From: Mycobacterium sp. Z3061
Lineage (GTDB): Bacteria > Actinomycetota > Actinomycetes > Mycobacteriales > Mycobacteriaceae
DNA: 64,000 bases
Assembly (NCBI RefSeq): GCF_031583025.1
Contig: NZ_CP134062.1
Coordinates: 2,232,001-2,296,000, forward strand
Reading direction: 5' to 3'
Shown: piece by piece, positions 26,380-40,100 of the stretch
Layout: each line of letters starts with the position of its first letter
Numbering within the stretch: the first letter of the stretch is position 1
The notes under the pieces: generated by a model
Told to the model about the DNA's origin: nothing
Databases searched by the model: none
Seen by the model: only the letters and a program-made list of their open reading frames with translations
Made by a program: the position numbers and the translations under genes

Positions 26380-29300
26380 TACTCCGCGCCTTCCGTCGCT
26401 GCTTCCAGCTCACTGGCCGCAACCAGGTCAGACAGCAAATCCAGTTCCTCGTCCGATAATTCGGGCTCTTCCTCGGCGCTCCCGGCGTCGGTGGCTTCCG
26501 GCTCGTAACCCAGCCGCTCGCACAGGGCGCCGGCCAGGTCGGTGATGGTCGGGTAGGCCCAGACCAGGGCCACCGGCAGGGTGGTGCCCAGGCTCGCCTC
26601 CAGCCGGTTGCGCAGTTCCAGGGCCATCAGGGAGTCCAGGCCCAGCGACTCCATCGGCCGGTCGTGGTCGATCGGGTCGGTCGAGCGCAGCACCGCCCGG
26701 ATCTCGTCGGCGATCGCCGTCGCGAGCCGGGCCGGGCGCTCGGCGGGATCGGTCGCGTCCAGTTCGGCGCGGACGCGGCCACCGCCGGTGCGCTGCTCGA
26801 GGGTGATCGACTCCTGCAGGGTGGCGAACAGTGAGGATCCCGCTGCGGCGGGGAAAGATTGGAACCACTGCCGCGCGTCGAGCGCGAACACACCGGTGCG
26901 GGCCCGGTCCGCCGACACTACCAGCTCCATCGCGGCCAGCCCCTGCGCCGGGGTGATCATCGAGACGCCCAGGTCGGCGAAGAACTGAGCCCGGCCCACT
27001 TCGGCCCAAGGGCCCCAGTTGATTCCGGTCGCGGGCAGCCCCAACGACCGGCGGTAGGCGACCAGTCCGTCGATCCAGGAGTTGGCTGAGGCGTAGGAGC
27101 CCTGACCGGGCGCGCCGACCAGTGCGGAGACCGACGAGAACGACACCCACCAGTCCAGGTCGGCATGCTTGGTCGCTTCGTGCAGCCACCAGCCGCCGGC
27201 CACCTTGGGGGCGAACACCCGCGCCGACGCCGAGTCGGAGATGTTGAGCACGATCTCGTCGGCCAGCACCATCGCGCTGTGCACCACGCCGGCCAGCCGG
27301 AAGCCCGCGTCGCCGACCGCGGCCACCAGGCGCCGCGAGGTTTCGGGGTCGGCGAGGTCGCCGGTCACCACCTCGACGCGGGCGCCCGCGCCGTTGAGGT
27401 CGTCGATCGCGGCCTGCACGTCGGCGCCGGGTGCCGAACGACCGTTCAGCACAACGAGTCCCGCACCCTGTTCGGCGAGCCAGCGGGCGGTGACGAAGCC
27501 GAGACCGCCCAAGCCGCCGACGACCACATACCCGCCCTCCGGCCGGACCAGGGGCTGGGCCGGCCGTGGCGCGAGGGCCGGGATGCTGCCGGTCTGGGGT
27601 ATCGAGATGGCGACCCGGCCGGCGTGGTCGCCCGACCTCAGCAGTCGCAGTGCCTGGTCCGCGTGATCGAGGGCAAACTGGGTGACCGGTAGCGGCGCCA
27701 ATCGGCCTGTGACGGCATGCCGCAGGATCTCTTCGAGGTAGGCGCGGTAGCGCGCGGGCTGCGGGCGCACGACCGCGAAGGAGGCGTCGCGGGCCAGCCC
27801 GCTCAGATCGATCGCGGTGTCGGTCCGGCCCAGCTGGACGAACCGACCACCCGGGGCGAGCAGCCGCATGCCCGCCCGAATCGACTCTCCGGGAAGCGAA
27901 TTGAGAACGATGTCCACAGATTCCTCGGGCGCGGCGGTGAACACCTGGGCGCCCATCATCGTGGCGATGGCGGCGGCCGCCAGGTCCACACCGTCACCGC
28001 TGCGGTGAATCAGCACCTTCTCGCCGGCCGCAACCTGCCCGACCGTGCACAGCGCATGCCACGCCGTGAGATAGGGCAGTCCGAAGCCGGCCGCCTGCGC
28101 ATCCGACAGAACCTCGGGCACGGGTACGACGAGGTCGGCGCCGGTGGTCAGGTAGGAGCCGGTGGCGGCGGATCCGAAAGCGATGACGCGCCGGCCGGTC
28201 TCCGGCCCGCGAACCACCACCCCGAGGCATTCGGCGACGTCGCCGCCGTCGTTCAGCAGAGCGGTGAGAACGCGGACCTCGACCTGGCCGTCGGCCGGTT
28301 CGGTGCGCCCGGCCGCGTGCGCCTGCAGGTCGCCGTCGAGCGTGAACGCGCCGCCGGTATCGAGGTCGACTGTGGTGAAACGACTTTCCGGGATCAGCTC
28401 ACCGGATAGCAGTGGCGTGGGCACCAGGCGGCTCACATACCGTTGCCCGGCGCGCAGCGCGACCTCGTCCTGATCGGAGCCCGCCAGCAGTTCGTCGACC
28501 AGACCCGCGAGCGGTTGCATGCCGTCCGGGCCGACGTCGACCAACGTGGTCTTCAGCTCGGGGTGCTCGAAATTCAGCACGCGGGCGATGCCGCGAAGTT
28601 GCGTCTGTGCCAGGGTGACCGACTCGGTGGGGTCCAGTTGTTGCGCCCCGCGCGTCACGATCCACAACCGGGGGCTGTTGCGGGCGCCCACGCGCGATAC
28701 CGTCCGGACGATGTCTGCGACGCGCAGGGTGCGGGTGCGTGCCAGGTCGAGCTGGGTCTGGATGGGCTCGGCTTCGTCGGACGCGCGGGGCGGGCAGACC
28801 AGTACGATGCCGTCCCACGTGGTGTCGCGCTGACCGATCGCGGCCCGCATGGCTTCGTCATCGAAAACCACGTCGCACCGGCCGATTCGCGCGGCGAGTT
28901 CGGCGCGCAGCCCGGCGGTCAGGTCGTCGGAGCCGACCAGCAACAGCGCCGCGGGCGCATCGGAGTGATCTTCCAGCGCCGCGGGCCGCCATTCCACCGA
29001 GAACAGGCGATTGCCGAGTTCCCTTGCACCGCTGGGTGATCGCAGCACCGCCATCTCGACGCGGTCGATCTCCAGGACCGGGCGTCCGTCTTCGTCGAGC
29101 AACAGGACCCGGCCGGCCAACCGGTCCGGCGTGTCGGTCGGGGCGAGGGATGCGACCGCGGTCGCGCCGTTCACCACGTCGCCGTGCACCCGGACCCCGG
29201 CGAAACCCACCGGAAGCACGATGGCCTGCTGCGCACCGGTGGTCAGCTCGGTGGCGGGCGCGGTGGCGCCGAGCGCTTGCATCGCGATGTCCATCATCAC

Positions 29301-32300
29301 CGGATGCAGCAGAAACTTTCGGGCGCCGGCCTTCGCCCCCGCCGGCAATTGCACCCGCGCGTGAGCGGCGCCGGACGGCGATACCGACAATCCGACGATG
29401 CCCTGGAACGCGGGACCGTGCTGTTGCCCGGCGGCACGCAGCCGTTGATACAGCTCCCCGGGATCGAGCGCGGTCGCGCCTTCGGCGGATTCCGGCGCCT
29501 CCGGCTGTGCCGGCTCTGCGGGTGCCAACGTGGCGGAGGCGTGTTTGATCCATCCGGAACTGGCGCTGCGAGTGCGGATTTCGACCCGGCATGACTGGTC
29601 GTCGCCGGTGAGCGTGGTGGCGATCACCGTGCTGTCGGTGACGTGCATCAGCTGATCGAGGGTGAGTTCGCGGATCATCCAGGACGCGCCGGCGAAGGTG
29701 TCGGTCGCCGCGGCCAGCGCGATGTCCGCATACGCGGCCCCGGGAAGCACGCACACGTCGTCCACGCGGTGGTCGCCCAGCCAGAGCAGATCGGGGCTGA
29801 TCGCGCACTCCCACACGCGGGTGCCGTTGGTGGGGTCGTGCACGCCGACGCCAAGTAGGGGATGGCCGTGGGTACCGGTGGTCGAGCCGGCGTCGATCCA
29901 GTGCCGGGTGTGCTGCCAGGGCGTGCCCGGCAGCAGCGGGTGCGGTTCGGGCGGATGCGGTGTGTCGGGCGGGCGGGTGCCGTGCGTGGCGTTGAGGTTG
30001 CTGTGGAAAGTGACGGTGTCGTCGGTGTCGCGCTGCAGGGTGCCCAACACGCGCGCGCCCGCTTCGCCCAGGGTGTCGGTGATGGCGTAGGTGAGCAGCG
30101 GGTGCGGGCTGACTTCGACGAAGGTGTGCTGGTGCTGCGCGGCCAGGCTGATGGCCTGGTGAAACCGAACCGGGTTGCGCAGGTTGGCGGCCCAGTAGTC
30201 GGCGTCCAGCAGCGCCGGCGTCGGTCCCTGGACGGCGGTCGTCAGCATCGGGATCACCGGCGCTTTGGGTGCCAGACCGGCCAGCGCGCAACGTAATTCG
30301 GGCAGTATCGGGTCGATGATGGGGTGGTGGGAGGCGACGTCGACGTCGATGCGCCGCGCCAGCAGGTCCTTGGCCGCGACCGCGGCGATCACCGCATCGA
30401 CCTGATCCGGGGGTCCGGCGATCACCGACTGGCGCGGTGAGGCGTGCACCGCCAGCGTCAGCGCCGGATGGTCGGCGATCGCGGCCGCGGTGTCGGACGC
30501 GTCGAGTTCCAGCAGCGCCATCGCGCCCTGTCCGGCCAGTGCCGCCATCAGCCGCGAGCGGGTCGCGATCACCTTCAGCCCATCGGTGGGGGAGAGCGCG
30601 CCGGCCACCACGGCCGCCGACACCTCGCCCATCGAGTGCCCGATCACCGCGTCGGGTTTCACCCCGTAGTGCCGCCACAGCGCGGTGAGCGCGAGCTGAA
30701 TGCCGACCAGCACCGGCTGGATGTTCTCGATGCCCACCACTTCGCGGCTGCCGGCCAGGGTCTGCTCCAGCGAAAAACCAACCTGAGCAAGGAAATCCGG
30801 CTCCAGGTCGGCGACGGCGGCGGCGAATGCGGGCTCGTCGGCCAGCAGTTGGCGGCCCATGCCGATCCACTGCGAACCCTGACCCGAGTAGACGAACACG
30901 GTGCCCGGCCCGACGGACCCGTCATTGCAGACCGGGTCGGCCGCCAGTGCGCGCAATCCCGCGATGGCCTGCGCCCGGCCCCGGGCCACCACGGTGCCGA
31001 ATCTGACCTGCCGCGCGCGGTGGTGGTTGAGGGTGTGCGCGACGTCGGCCGGCGTCAAGTCAGCGCCCGGCCCTTCCCACCAGTCCGCCAGGGCCGCCGC
31101 AGTGGCCGCGACCCGCTGCGGGGTCTTGCCCGAGACCACCAGGGTGGAGACGGTCGGCTGCGGAGCAGGTTGCGGCGCAACCGAATCGGGAGCCTGCTCG
31201 AGCACCACATGCGCGTTGGTGCCACTGACACCGAACGAGGACACCCCGGCGCGGCGCGGGCGCTCGGTCCCCGGCCAGTCCATGCCCTCGGCGGCGATGG
31301 CGAGCCGGGACACCCCGTCGCTGACGTGCGGTGTCAGCTGCCGGAAGTTCAGGTGCCGCGGGATGTGCCGGTGGCCCAGTGCCAGCACGGTTTTGATGAA
31401 TCCGGCGATGCCGGCCGCCGCCTCGAGGTGGCCCAGGTTGGTTTTCACCGAGCCCAACACGAGCGGTTGCCTGCCGTCGCGGTCGCTGAAAACCTTGCTC
31501 AGCGAGTCGAGTTCGATCGGATCGCCCAGCGGCGTCCCGGTGCCGTGCGCCTCGACGTAGTCGATGTCGGCGGGCGCCAGCTTGGCCGAGGTCAGCGCTT
31601 TGCGCAGCAGCGCCTGCTGCGCGGGGCCGTTGGGCACCGTCACGCCGCTGCTGGCGCCGTCCTGGTTGACCGCCGAACCGCGGACCACGGCCAGGATCCG
31701 GTTGCCGTCACGCTGCGCGTCGGCCAGCCGTTTGAGCACCACCATCCCGGCGCCCTCGCTGCGCACGTATCCGTCGGCGGCGGCGTCGAAGGTCTTGCAC
31801 TGGCCCTCCGGGGACAACATGCCCCACCGTGAGCAGGCGATGCTCGGTCCCGGGCTCAGCAGCAGGTTGGTGCCGCCGACCAGCGCCATGTCGCTCTCCC
31901 GGGACCGCAGACTCTGCGACGCCAGGTGAATCGCCACCAGCGAGGACGAACAAGCGGTGTCGATGACCACCGCGGGACCCTGCGCGCCAAGGAAATACGC
32001 CAGCCGGCCGGCGGTGAAGTTCAGCGCGTTGCCGGTCGGGATGTAGGCGTCGAGGTCCTCGGGCCGCAACTGGCCGGCCAGGGTGACCATGTAGTCGTAC
32101 GAGGTGACGCCGACGAAGACGGACGTCTGGGTGCCCCGAATGGTGTGCGGCGCAACGCCGGAGTTCTCCAGCGACTCCCACGCCACTTCGAGGAGCAACC
32201 GCTGCTGCGGGTCCATCGCCGCGGCTTCGCGCGGGGAGATGGCGAAGAACTCGGCGTCGAACTCCTCCGGTTGCCAGCCGGTGAGGAAGCCGCCCTCGCG

Positions 32301-32588
32301 ACTGCAGATGGTGCCGGGCACGGTGTGGTCGTCGGTGTAGAACGCGTCGGCGTCCCAGCGCTCACCGGGCACCCGGATGATGCCACTGCGCCCGTCGCGC
32401 AACAGGTCCCAGAACTCGTCCGGGTTGCTCACACCGCCGGGGAAGCGGCAGCCGATGCCGATGACGGCGATCGGCTCACTGTTGGCCGCTTCGGCGATCT
32501 CGAGGCGTGCGGTGAGATCGTCGATCTTGCGCAGCGCCTCGGTGATGATCGCCCGGCGGTCCGGTGTGGGGGCACTCTGACTAGTCAC
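26379..32588 (-). CDS. ppsC: PpsC, PKS module with degenerate enoylreductase domain
   Basis: Modular PKS of 2069 residues, about 120 shorter than the roughly 2188 I remember for M. tuberculosis. Domains: N-terminal docking helix, KS (C213, [12 protein letters not shown]), AT (S652, [18 protein letters not shown] at 751-756), DH (H940, [15 protein letters not shown]), ER-like (about 1400-1667), KR ([16 protein letters not shown] near 1686) and ACP (S1986, [12 protein letters not shown]). In the ER-like domain the nucleotide-binding glycine motif is replaced by SGDGVD (1530-1535), and about 33 residues are missing between FTAAP and VDIVLNSL. The N-terminal half is also shortened. Normally PpsC performs full beta-carbon reduction. 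GTG 32588 is 5 bases after the ppsB stop. Frame is intact throughout. Confidence 0.95.
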
Positions 32589-32593
32589 AGCGG

Positions 32594-35500
32594 TCAGGTC
32601 AGCCTCTCCGAAAGTTGCCGCAGCAACTCGTCTTCGCTCAAGTCCTCGTAGTCGTCGGGTGGTTCCTCGGCCGCTTCCTCGGCCGCCAGGGCCAACTCGG
32701 CGAACTCCGGCAGTACGGTGGCCAGGTAATCGGTCAACCCGTACACCGTCGGATAGTCGAAAACCACCGAGGCGGGCAGGTATTCGCCGAGGGTGTCCGA
32801 CAGCGCCCGCTGCAGCGTCACGCTCATCAGCGAGTCCATGCCCAGCTGGAAGAATCCGGTGGACGGATCGAGGATCTCGGTGGCCGGCATACCCATCACC
32901 GTCGCGGCCAGCAGCCCGACCTGGTCGAGCAGCATGTCGTGGCGACGGTGCGCCTCGGCGGCCCGCAGGGCTTTGCGGAACTCGCTTTCCGGCAGCGCGA
33001 CGCCCGTCTGGGCCGGCAGCAGGTCATCGACGATGCGCAGCGATCCACGGGTGCGGAAGGCCGCCGCCAGCAACGGCCAGTCGGCGGCGACGATCGCGGT
33101 GCGCACCGCGGCCCCCGGGGCCAGCACGGAAGACAGTGCACCGATGGCGGTTTCGTCGTCCATCGGCGTCAGCCCGGATTCGGCGCTGACCTGGCTGGCG
33201 TCCCGCTGCGCGTCGGCCAGGGACTTCCACAGTCCCCAGTCGACGACGGTCGCCGGCAGGCCCATGGTGCGCCGCGCATAGGCGAAGGTGTCCAGGAAGG
33301 TGCTGGTCGCGGTGTAGTGGGCGAGCCACCGGGAACCGAGCAGGCCGGAGACGGAGGAGAACAGGACGAAGTGGCGCACCGGGCGGTCGGTCAGATGGCG
33401 CAGCGACAGCCGGTGCAGCAGCGCCGCGGCGTCGAGTTTGGGCCGGAACATGGCGGTGACGTCGTCCCCCGACATCTCACTGAGCAGTACCGGCCCACCG
33501 GCGAAGGCCGCGAGATAGATCCCTTCCAGCGGAGGTAGGTCGGCGCCGAACCGGTCGAACAACGCGCCCATCGCCGCGGGGTCGGTGGCGTCGGCGGCCA
33601 CCTCGACGAGATCTGTTCCGACGGTCCGTAATTCGTCGGCCAGCTGCTGCAGCGCGCCGGGTTTGCGGGCCACCGCGACGACGGTGGTGGCACCCATCCG
33701 GGCGAGCTGGCGGATCAGGTGCGGCCCGATGTTGCCGGTGGCGCCGACGACCAGCTGACTGGTGTCGCCGCCGAGCTGTGCCGCCGGGGTGCCCGCGTCC
33801 TGCGGTCGCCAGTGCAACCGGGGGACGTGGCGAACCCCTGACCGGTACACCACCTGGTCCTCACCGTCGGCGAGTTCGGCGGCAGCCAGCACGTGCTGTG
33901 CGGCGAGCTCCGCGGGCATCGTGTCGTCGACGTCGATCAGTCCGCCCCAGATGTCGGGATGCTCCAGCGCCAGCGAGCGTCCCAGGCCCCACAGCACCGC
34001 GTGAACGGGATTGGCCCGTTCGCCTTCGGCGACCGGCTGTGCGTTGCGGGTCATGACGAACAGTTTCTGCGGCGAACCGCCGGCGACCATGGCGGCGGCC
34101 AGCGCGCGGGCGGTGCCGAAAATTTGGTAGGCCGCGGCGATGTCGAACAACTCATCGGCCACCGGCGGTGCGTAGAGCACCTTGTCCACGCCGTCCAGCG
34201 GAATGTCAACGGCGCCTTCGGTAATCACCCGGGCGTCCGCGGCCTCGACCATGGCGTCGGCCAGTGCGGGTTCGGCCAGCACCAGCCAGGAGGCGCCGCC
34301 GGTGATCTCGGCGGCGGGCGCGGGGCTCACGGGCCAGTCCAGCTGGTGGATCCAGGCTTCGACGGTGCCGCCGGGAGGCGGAATCCGGTTGCGAATAGGA
34401 CGTTCCGGGCTTACCACGTCCATGTCGATCCAGTGGTGGGTGTGCTGCCACGGCGTGGTGGGTATGGCCGGGTGCGGCTCGGGCGGGTGCGGGGGATCCG
34501 CCGGGCGCACCGTGTAGAGGTTGGCGCGGAAGGTGACGGTGTCGTCGCTGTCGCGCTGCAGAGTGCCGACGGTGCGGTAGCCGGGTCCGGTCAGCGTCTC
34601 GGTGATGGCCTGGGTGAGCAGCGGGTGCGCGCTGATCTCGATAAAAGTGTGGTGCTGTTCGGCCGCTGCGGTGATGGCCTGCTGGAAGCGCACCGGGTTG
34701 CGCATGTTCACGGCCCAGTGCTCGGCATCGAATGCCGGCGCGCCGTGCAGGCTTTCGTAGGTGGTGGAGATGATGGTGATGTTCGGGCGGCGCGGCGCCA
34801 GGTCCGCCAGCTCCGCACGCATCGCCGGCTGCAGCGCGTCCATCGCCGGATTGTGCGGAGCCACTTCGATATTCACCCGGCCGGCGAAGCGGTTCCGGGC
34901 ACGCGCCGTGACGATCAGTTCGTCGATCTGTTCGGTGGGACCGGAGATCACCGTCTGGCTGGGTGAGTTGTAGATGCCCAGTGTCACCTGCGGGTAGTCG
35001 GCGATCAGCAACTCGGTGGCCTCGGCGTCGAGCCCCAGCATGGCCATCCCGCCCTGCCCGGACAGCGGCGCCATCAGCCGGGACCGGGTGGCGGTGACCC
35101 GCAGGCCCTCCGCGGGCGTGAGCGCGCCGGCCACCACCGCGGCCGCCACCTCACCCATCGAGTGCCCGATCACCAGGTCGGGCCGCACGCCGTGCGAGCG
35201 CCACAGTTCGGTCAACGCGAGTTGCATGCCGATCAGGCCCAGCTGGATCTGCTCGATGCCGACCAGTTCCCGGCCGTCGGCCAGCACGTCGCGCAGGGAG
35301 AAGCCGGCCTGCTGTACGAAGACCGGTTCCAACTCGGCCACCGCGTCCGCGAAAGCCGTTTCCTCAGCGAGCAATCGGCGACCCATGCCGGCCCACTGCG
35401 AGCCGCGCCCGGAGTACACGAACACCACGCCCGGTCCGGGCGAATCCTGGCAGGGCACAACGCCCTGGGCATGCTGTCCTGCCGCCAGGGCGCGCAAGCC

Positions 35501-37102
35501 GTGGACCGCCTGCTTACGGTCGCGGGCCACCACGGTCGCGACCTTGCCCTGCCGGGTGCGGTGGTGGTTGAGCGTATGGGCGACGTCGGCGACGGCAACC
35601 TCGGCGACCTCCAGCCAGTCGGCCAGCGCCCCGGCCGTGGCGGCCACCCGCTGCGGCGACTTGCCCGACACCAACAGCGTGGACACCCCGGCGTCCGACC
35701 CGGTCACCGGCGAGAGGTCGGGGCCCTGCTCGATGACGACGTGCGCGTTGGTGCCACCCAACCCGAACGAGGACACCGCCGCCCGGCGCGGACCCGCGGC
35801 GCCGGGCCAGAAGGTGTTCTCGGTCGGCACGAAAAATCGGGTCGCCGCGGCGTCGATCGCCGGATTCCACTGCGAGAAGTGCAGATTCGGTGGGATCTGG
35901 CCGTGCTGTACGGCGAGCACAGCCTTGATGAAACCGGCGATCCCGGCCGCGGCTTCGAGGTGACCGAGATTGGTCTTGACGGCGCCCAGCGCGCACGCGC
36001 CCTGGCTCTGATCCTTGACCTGGCCGTAAGTCGCTGCCAGCGCCTCGAATTCGATCGGGTCGCCGAGCACCGTTCCGGTGCCGTGCGCCTCGACGTAGTT
36101 GACGCTCTCGGGCGCCACATCGCTGGACCGCAGCGCATCCGCGATCACATCGCACTGCGCGGCCGTGTTGGGTGCGGTGACACCGTTCGAGCGGCCATCC
36201 TGGTTGACAGCGGAGCCGCGGACCACCGCGAGTACCCGGTCGCCGTCGCGCACCGCGTCGGTCAGCCGCTTGAGCACCACCACGCCGGCGCCTTCGCCGC
36301 GCACGAAACCGTCGGCGGCCGCATCGAAGCTGGCACAGCGGCCCTGAGGGGACAGCAATCCCCATGCCGAGATCGCGATCTGGGTTTCCGGGCGCAGCGT
36401 GACGCTCACACCGCCGGCCAGCGCCACATCGGTCTCCCGCAGTCGCAGGCTCTGGCAGGCCAGATGCACCGCCACCAGCGAGGACGAGCACGCCGTGTCC
36501 ACCGCCACCGCGGGGCCGCGCAGCCCCAGCAGGTACGAGATGCGGCCCACGGTGATGCTGTGCGCATTCCCGGTTCCGGTGTAGGCGTCCACCGTGTCGG
36601 GGTTGGCGGCCAGCATGGACTGGTACTCGTTGAAGTACACGCCCATCATGACCCCGGCGCGGGTGCCGGACAGCGAATCCGTCGGTATCCCGGCGTGTTC
36701 GAGAGCTTCCCAGGCCACTTCCAGCAGCATCCGCTGCTGGGGATCCATCGCCGCGGCCTCGCGTGGCGTGATGCCGAAGAACTCCGCGTCGAAGCCGGCG
36801 ATGTCGGGTACGAAGCCGCCCCACTTGGTGGTCATGTGCCCCGGCGTCAACGGGTCGGGGTCGTAGAACGCGTCGGCGTCCCAGCGGTCGGCGGGCACCG
36901 GCGAGATCGCGTTGCGCCCCTGCACCAACAGGTCCCAGAAGCTGTCCGGCCCCACGACGTCACCGGGGAACCGGCAGCCGATGCCGACCACCGCGATCGG
37001 CTCGGCCACCGCGATCCGGGAGATCTTCTCGAACTCGTTCGACAGGGCGGCGCGCTGCTGCGCGCTCATACCGGAGATCCGGCTGAAAGCCGTTCGCATC
37101 AC
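32594..37102 (-). CDS. ppsB: PpsB, second PKS module of phthiocerol synthesis
   Basis: Modular PKS of 1502 residues that adds a malonyl unit and reduces it to the second hydroxyl of the phthiocerol diol. Domains: short N-terminal docking segment, KS (C205, [12 protein letters not shown]), AT (S648, [12 protein letters not shown], with VAPHNPAMD), KR ([38 protein letters not shown] with the catalytic Tyr) and ACP (S1424, [12 protein letters not shown]). There is no DH or ER. The C-terminus is acidic ([19 protein letters not shown]), typical of docking segments that hand over to the next module. The ATG at 37102 overlaps the ppsA stop as ATGA. Confidence 0.96.
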   Translation of the reverse strand: MMRTAFSRISGMSAQQRAALSNEFEKISRIAVAEPIAVVGIGCRFPGDVVGPDSFWDLLVQGRNAISPVPADRWDADAFYDPDPLTPGHMTTKWGGFVPDIAGFDAEFFGITPREAAAMDPQQRMLLEVAWEALEHAGIPTDSLSGTRAGVMMGVYFNEYQSMLAANPDTVDAYTGTGNAHSITVGRISYLLGLRGPAVAVDTACSSSLVAVHLACQSLRLRETDVALAGGVSVTLRPETQIAISAWGLLSPQGRCASFDAAADGFVRGEGAGVVVLKRLTDAVRDGDRVLAVVRGSAVNQDGRSNGVTAPNTAAQCDVIADALRSSDVAPESVNYVEAHGTGTVLGDPIEFEALAATYGQVKDQSQGACALGAVKTNLGHLEAAAGIAGFIKAVLAVQHGQIPPNLHFSQWNPAIDAAATRFFVPTENTFWPGAAGPRRAAVSSFGLGGTNAHVVIEQGPDLSPVTGSDAGVSTLLVSGKSPQRVAATAGALADWLEVAEVAVADVAHTLNHHRTRQGKVATVVARDRKQAVHGLRALAAGQHAQGVVPCQDSPGPGVVFVYSGRGSQWAGMGRRLLAEETAFADAVAELEPVFVQQAGFSLRDVLADGRELVGIEQIQLGLIGMQLALTELWRSHGVRPDLVIGHSMGEVAAAVVAGALTPAEGLRVTATRSRLMAPLSGQGGMAMLGLDAEATELLIADYPQVTLGIYNSPSQTVISGPTEQIDELIVTARARNRFAGRVNIEVAPHNPAMDALQPAMRAELADLAPRRPNITIISTTYESLHGAPAFDAEHWAVNMRNPVRFQQAITAAAEQHHTFIEISAHPLLTQAITETLTGPGYRTVGTLQRDSDDTVTFRANLYTVRPADPPHPPEPHPAIPTTPWQHTHHWIDMDVVSPERPIRNRIPPPGGTVEAWIHQLDWPVSPAPAAEITGGASWLVLAEPALADAMVEAADARVITEGAVDIPLDGVDKVLYAPPVADELFDIAAAYQIFGTARALAAAMVAGGSPQKLFVMTRNAQPVAEGERANPVHAVLWGLGRSLALEHPDIWGGLIDVDDTMPAELAAQHVLAAAELADGEDQVVYRSGVRHVPRLHWRPQDAGTPAAQLGGDTSQLVVGATGNIGPHLIRQLARMGATTVVAVARKPGALQQLADELRTVGTDLVEVAADATDPAAMGALFDRFGADLPPLEGIYLAAFAGGPVLLSEMSGDDVTAMFRPKLDAAALLHRLSLRHLTDRPVRHFVLFSSVSGLLGSRWLAHYTATSTFLDTFAYARRTMGLPATVVDWGLWKSLADAQRDASQVSAESGLTPMDDETAIGALSSVLAPGAAVRTAIVAADWPLLAAAFRTRGSLRIVDDLLPAQTGVALPESEFRKALRAAEAHRRHDMLLDQVGLLAATVMGMPATEILDPSTGFFQLGMDSLMSVTLQRALSDTLGEYLPASVVFDYPTVYGLTDYLATVLPEFAELALAAEEAAEEPPDDYEDLSEDELLRQLSERLT

Positions 37103-40100
37103 GAAGGCCTTTCGGCCTCGGACGACGTAGACTCGATGCGGTCGAAAAGGCTGTCCAACACACTGCCGGCCGACGCGGAAAGCGCCGCCATCTCGTCCTC
37201 GCCCGAATCCTGCTCGGGAGCAACCCGATTGGCCAGGTAGTTCGCCAGCGCCGCCACGGTCGGATGGTTGAACAGCATGGTCGCAGACAGTTCGATGCCC
37301 ACCAACTGCTCGGCCTCGCGCCGAATCGCCATCGCCATCAGCGAATTGAGCCCGAGTTCGGCGAACGGACGGTCGCTGTCCAGGTCGGATTCGGGCAACC
37401 GGAGCTCGCGGGCGATGATGCCGCGCAGCCCGCTCTCGAACTCGTGGCGTATCTCCGGGGCCGAGAGCCCCGACCAGTCGCGGGCCGGGATCAGGTAGCT
37501 GTCCTCGATGGCCGACCCGTCCGCGGTCGAGGGCACCGGCAGCACGACCGCCTGCGCGACGTCATAGCCGTCGATGTGCTCCCACGCGGTGAACGCCTCC
37601 TCCGGCGTGATGTCGCGGGACCCCAGGCGGGCCAGTTCGTCGCTGACGATCCGCGCGTCCGCGGCGAACCCGAGCCCGCGCCAGGCCACCCAGTCCAGAC
37701 TCACCGTGTGGCAACCCTGTTGGTGCCGTGACCGTGCCAATGCGTCCAGGTAGGCGTTCGCCGCGGCGTAGGAGCCTTGCCCGGGGATTCCGAATATCGT
37801 TGCGGCCGATGAGGTCAGGAAGAAAAAGTCGACGCTGCCGGGCGGGAAGGCGTGGTGCAGCACCTGGCTGCCACCGATCTTGGACCACGCCACCTCGCGC
37901 AGGGCGTCACCGGTCATGGTGGTCACCAGTTGGTCGTTGGTGACACCCGCCGCGTGGATGATCCCGCGGATCGGTGCGGCGCCGTCGGTGTCCCGCCGTT
38001 GCAGCAGGGCACGCAACTGGTCACCGCAGCCGATGTCCAGGGTGACGGCTTCGATTGCGACGCCGCGCATTTCCAGGGCGCGGATCGCGTCGATCTTGTG
38101 CCGCAGTCCCGCGTCCAGGGTGTCCAGTTCCCAGTCCCGTCTCGGCGGCAACGGGGTACGGCCGGTCAACACCAGCCGCCGGGCGCCGCGGTCGGCCAGC
38201 CAGCCCGCCATCAGCAGGCCGAGCGCGCCCATCCCTCCGGTGATCAGGTACGCCGCATCGGGCCTGCACCGCACCGGCTTGCGCACCGGTTCGCCGCGCA
38301 ACGCCGCCAGTGCGGGCGCCAGGACGGTGTTGTCCCGCAGCACCAGGACGGATTTGCTCGGACGCTGGATCAGGTCAGCGAGCGCAGAGTCGTCGGGCAC
38401 CACCGCCTCGGCCAGATCGACCAGTCCACCCCACAACTCGGGGTGCTCGGCCGCGATCACCCCGGCGAGGCCCCACAGGAAACTCTGACGCAACGCCGAC
38501 GGGCTCGCCGACTCGTACACCCCGCGCGTGACGATCCACAGCGTGACGGGGTCGGTGCGCTGCGCCAGCGTGCGGACCGCGGCGCTGACTTCCGCGCACA
38601 CCCGGACCGCGAAGTCGACGTCGGTCTCGGCGGCGTCGGTCTGGGATTCCGCGACATACAGCACGTACCGCGCGTCGGCGACGCCGCCCGGCCCGAAACC
38701 GTACTGCGCCAAGCCGTCCCGAAGAGCGCCCGCGTCGCCGAGGACCGCGAGGGTTCCGGGACCCAGCGCCTCGGTCGGATCAACGCGCGGCTGCCAGTCC
38801 AGCGTGTGCGCGAACGTCCGTGCGTCGGCATTCTCGGTGGCCGGCGTGGCGGCGAAGTCCAGCGCCCGATAACGCAGCGACTGCACTGACAGGAAAGGCG
38901 TTTCGCCGTGCAACCCGGCGGTGATGTCGACCGTGATTCCCTCGGCGTCGCGGCCGGTGTGGGTGAGCAGCACTGCGGCGCGAGTCTCGGAGTCGTTGCC
39001 GCGCAGCCAAACTCGTTCGATACTCGCCGGAACGTACAGGCGGGCGTCGTCGACCTCGGACAGCGCGCCGACGATCACGGTGGCGTCCAACAGCGGCCCG
39101 GTGGAACCGTCCGGCAGAGCGTCCGGTAGTTGGATCGCGGCCCGCACGCCGTTCGCGGTGTTCTCCCAGGCGTCGAGGGTCCACTTGAACGGCAGCCCGT
39201 CCACACCGCGCAGCGCGAGTTGTTCGGTGATGTCGGGCAGGTCGTCATCGAGGAGGCGTTGGGGCCGCGGCGCGACAACCTGTGCCGGCTCCGGCACCGC
39301 AGCCGACAGCCGTGCCGTCACATGACGTGTCCAGCGGTCGGTGTCGGCGGGGCGCGAGGCCAGGCTGATCGACCGGTCGTCGGCCACCACCTGGATAAGC
39401 CGCGGCTGATCGGCGAAGACGGGCTGGTCGAATTGCACCGCGGACAGCGCCGGGTACCCCAGTTCGTCTGCCGCGCAGAGCAGTGTGCGCAGGACGATCG
39501 AGGCCGGAACCACCTCGACACCGTGGAACCGGTGCCGGCCGCGGTACGGCTTGGCCTCGGGGGCCAGGCGGGCTTGCCACAGGTGCGACGGCGGGCCACC
39601 GGACACGGCCGTGACCGTGCTGTGCCGGCCGAGCAGCGTTCCGGGCGACGGCGCCGTGATCACCGAGCCGGCGGCACGTCTGGGGTCGATCCAGTGCCGG
39701 GAATGCTGCCACGGCGTGCTGGGCAGCGGCGGGTGCGGTTCTGCCGGGTGCGGAGTGTGCGGTGGGTGGGCGGTGTGCGCCGTGTTGACGTTGGTGCGGA
39801 AGGTGATGGTGTCGTCGGTGTCGCGCTGCAGCGTGCCGATGCTGGTGTACCGGGTGCCGTGCTGAGCGCTGTGCAGGGTGTCGATGACCGCATGGGTGAG
39901 CAGCGGGTGGGCGCTGACCTCGATGAAGGTGTGATGCTGCTCGCCGGCGCGCGTGATGCCCTGCTGGAAATGCACCGGGTTGCGCATGTTGAGGGCCCAG
40001 TGCTCGGCGTCGAAAAGGGCGGTGGTGTCGGTGCTTTCGTAGGTGGTGGAGATGATCGGGATGCTCGGGGTGCGCGGTTGCAGGTCGGCCAGTTCGGCGC

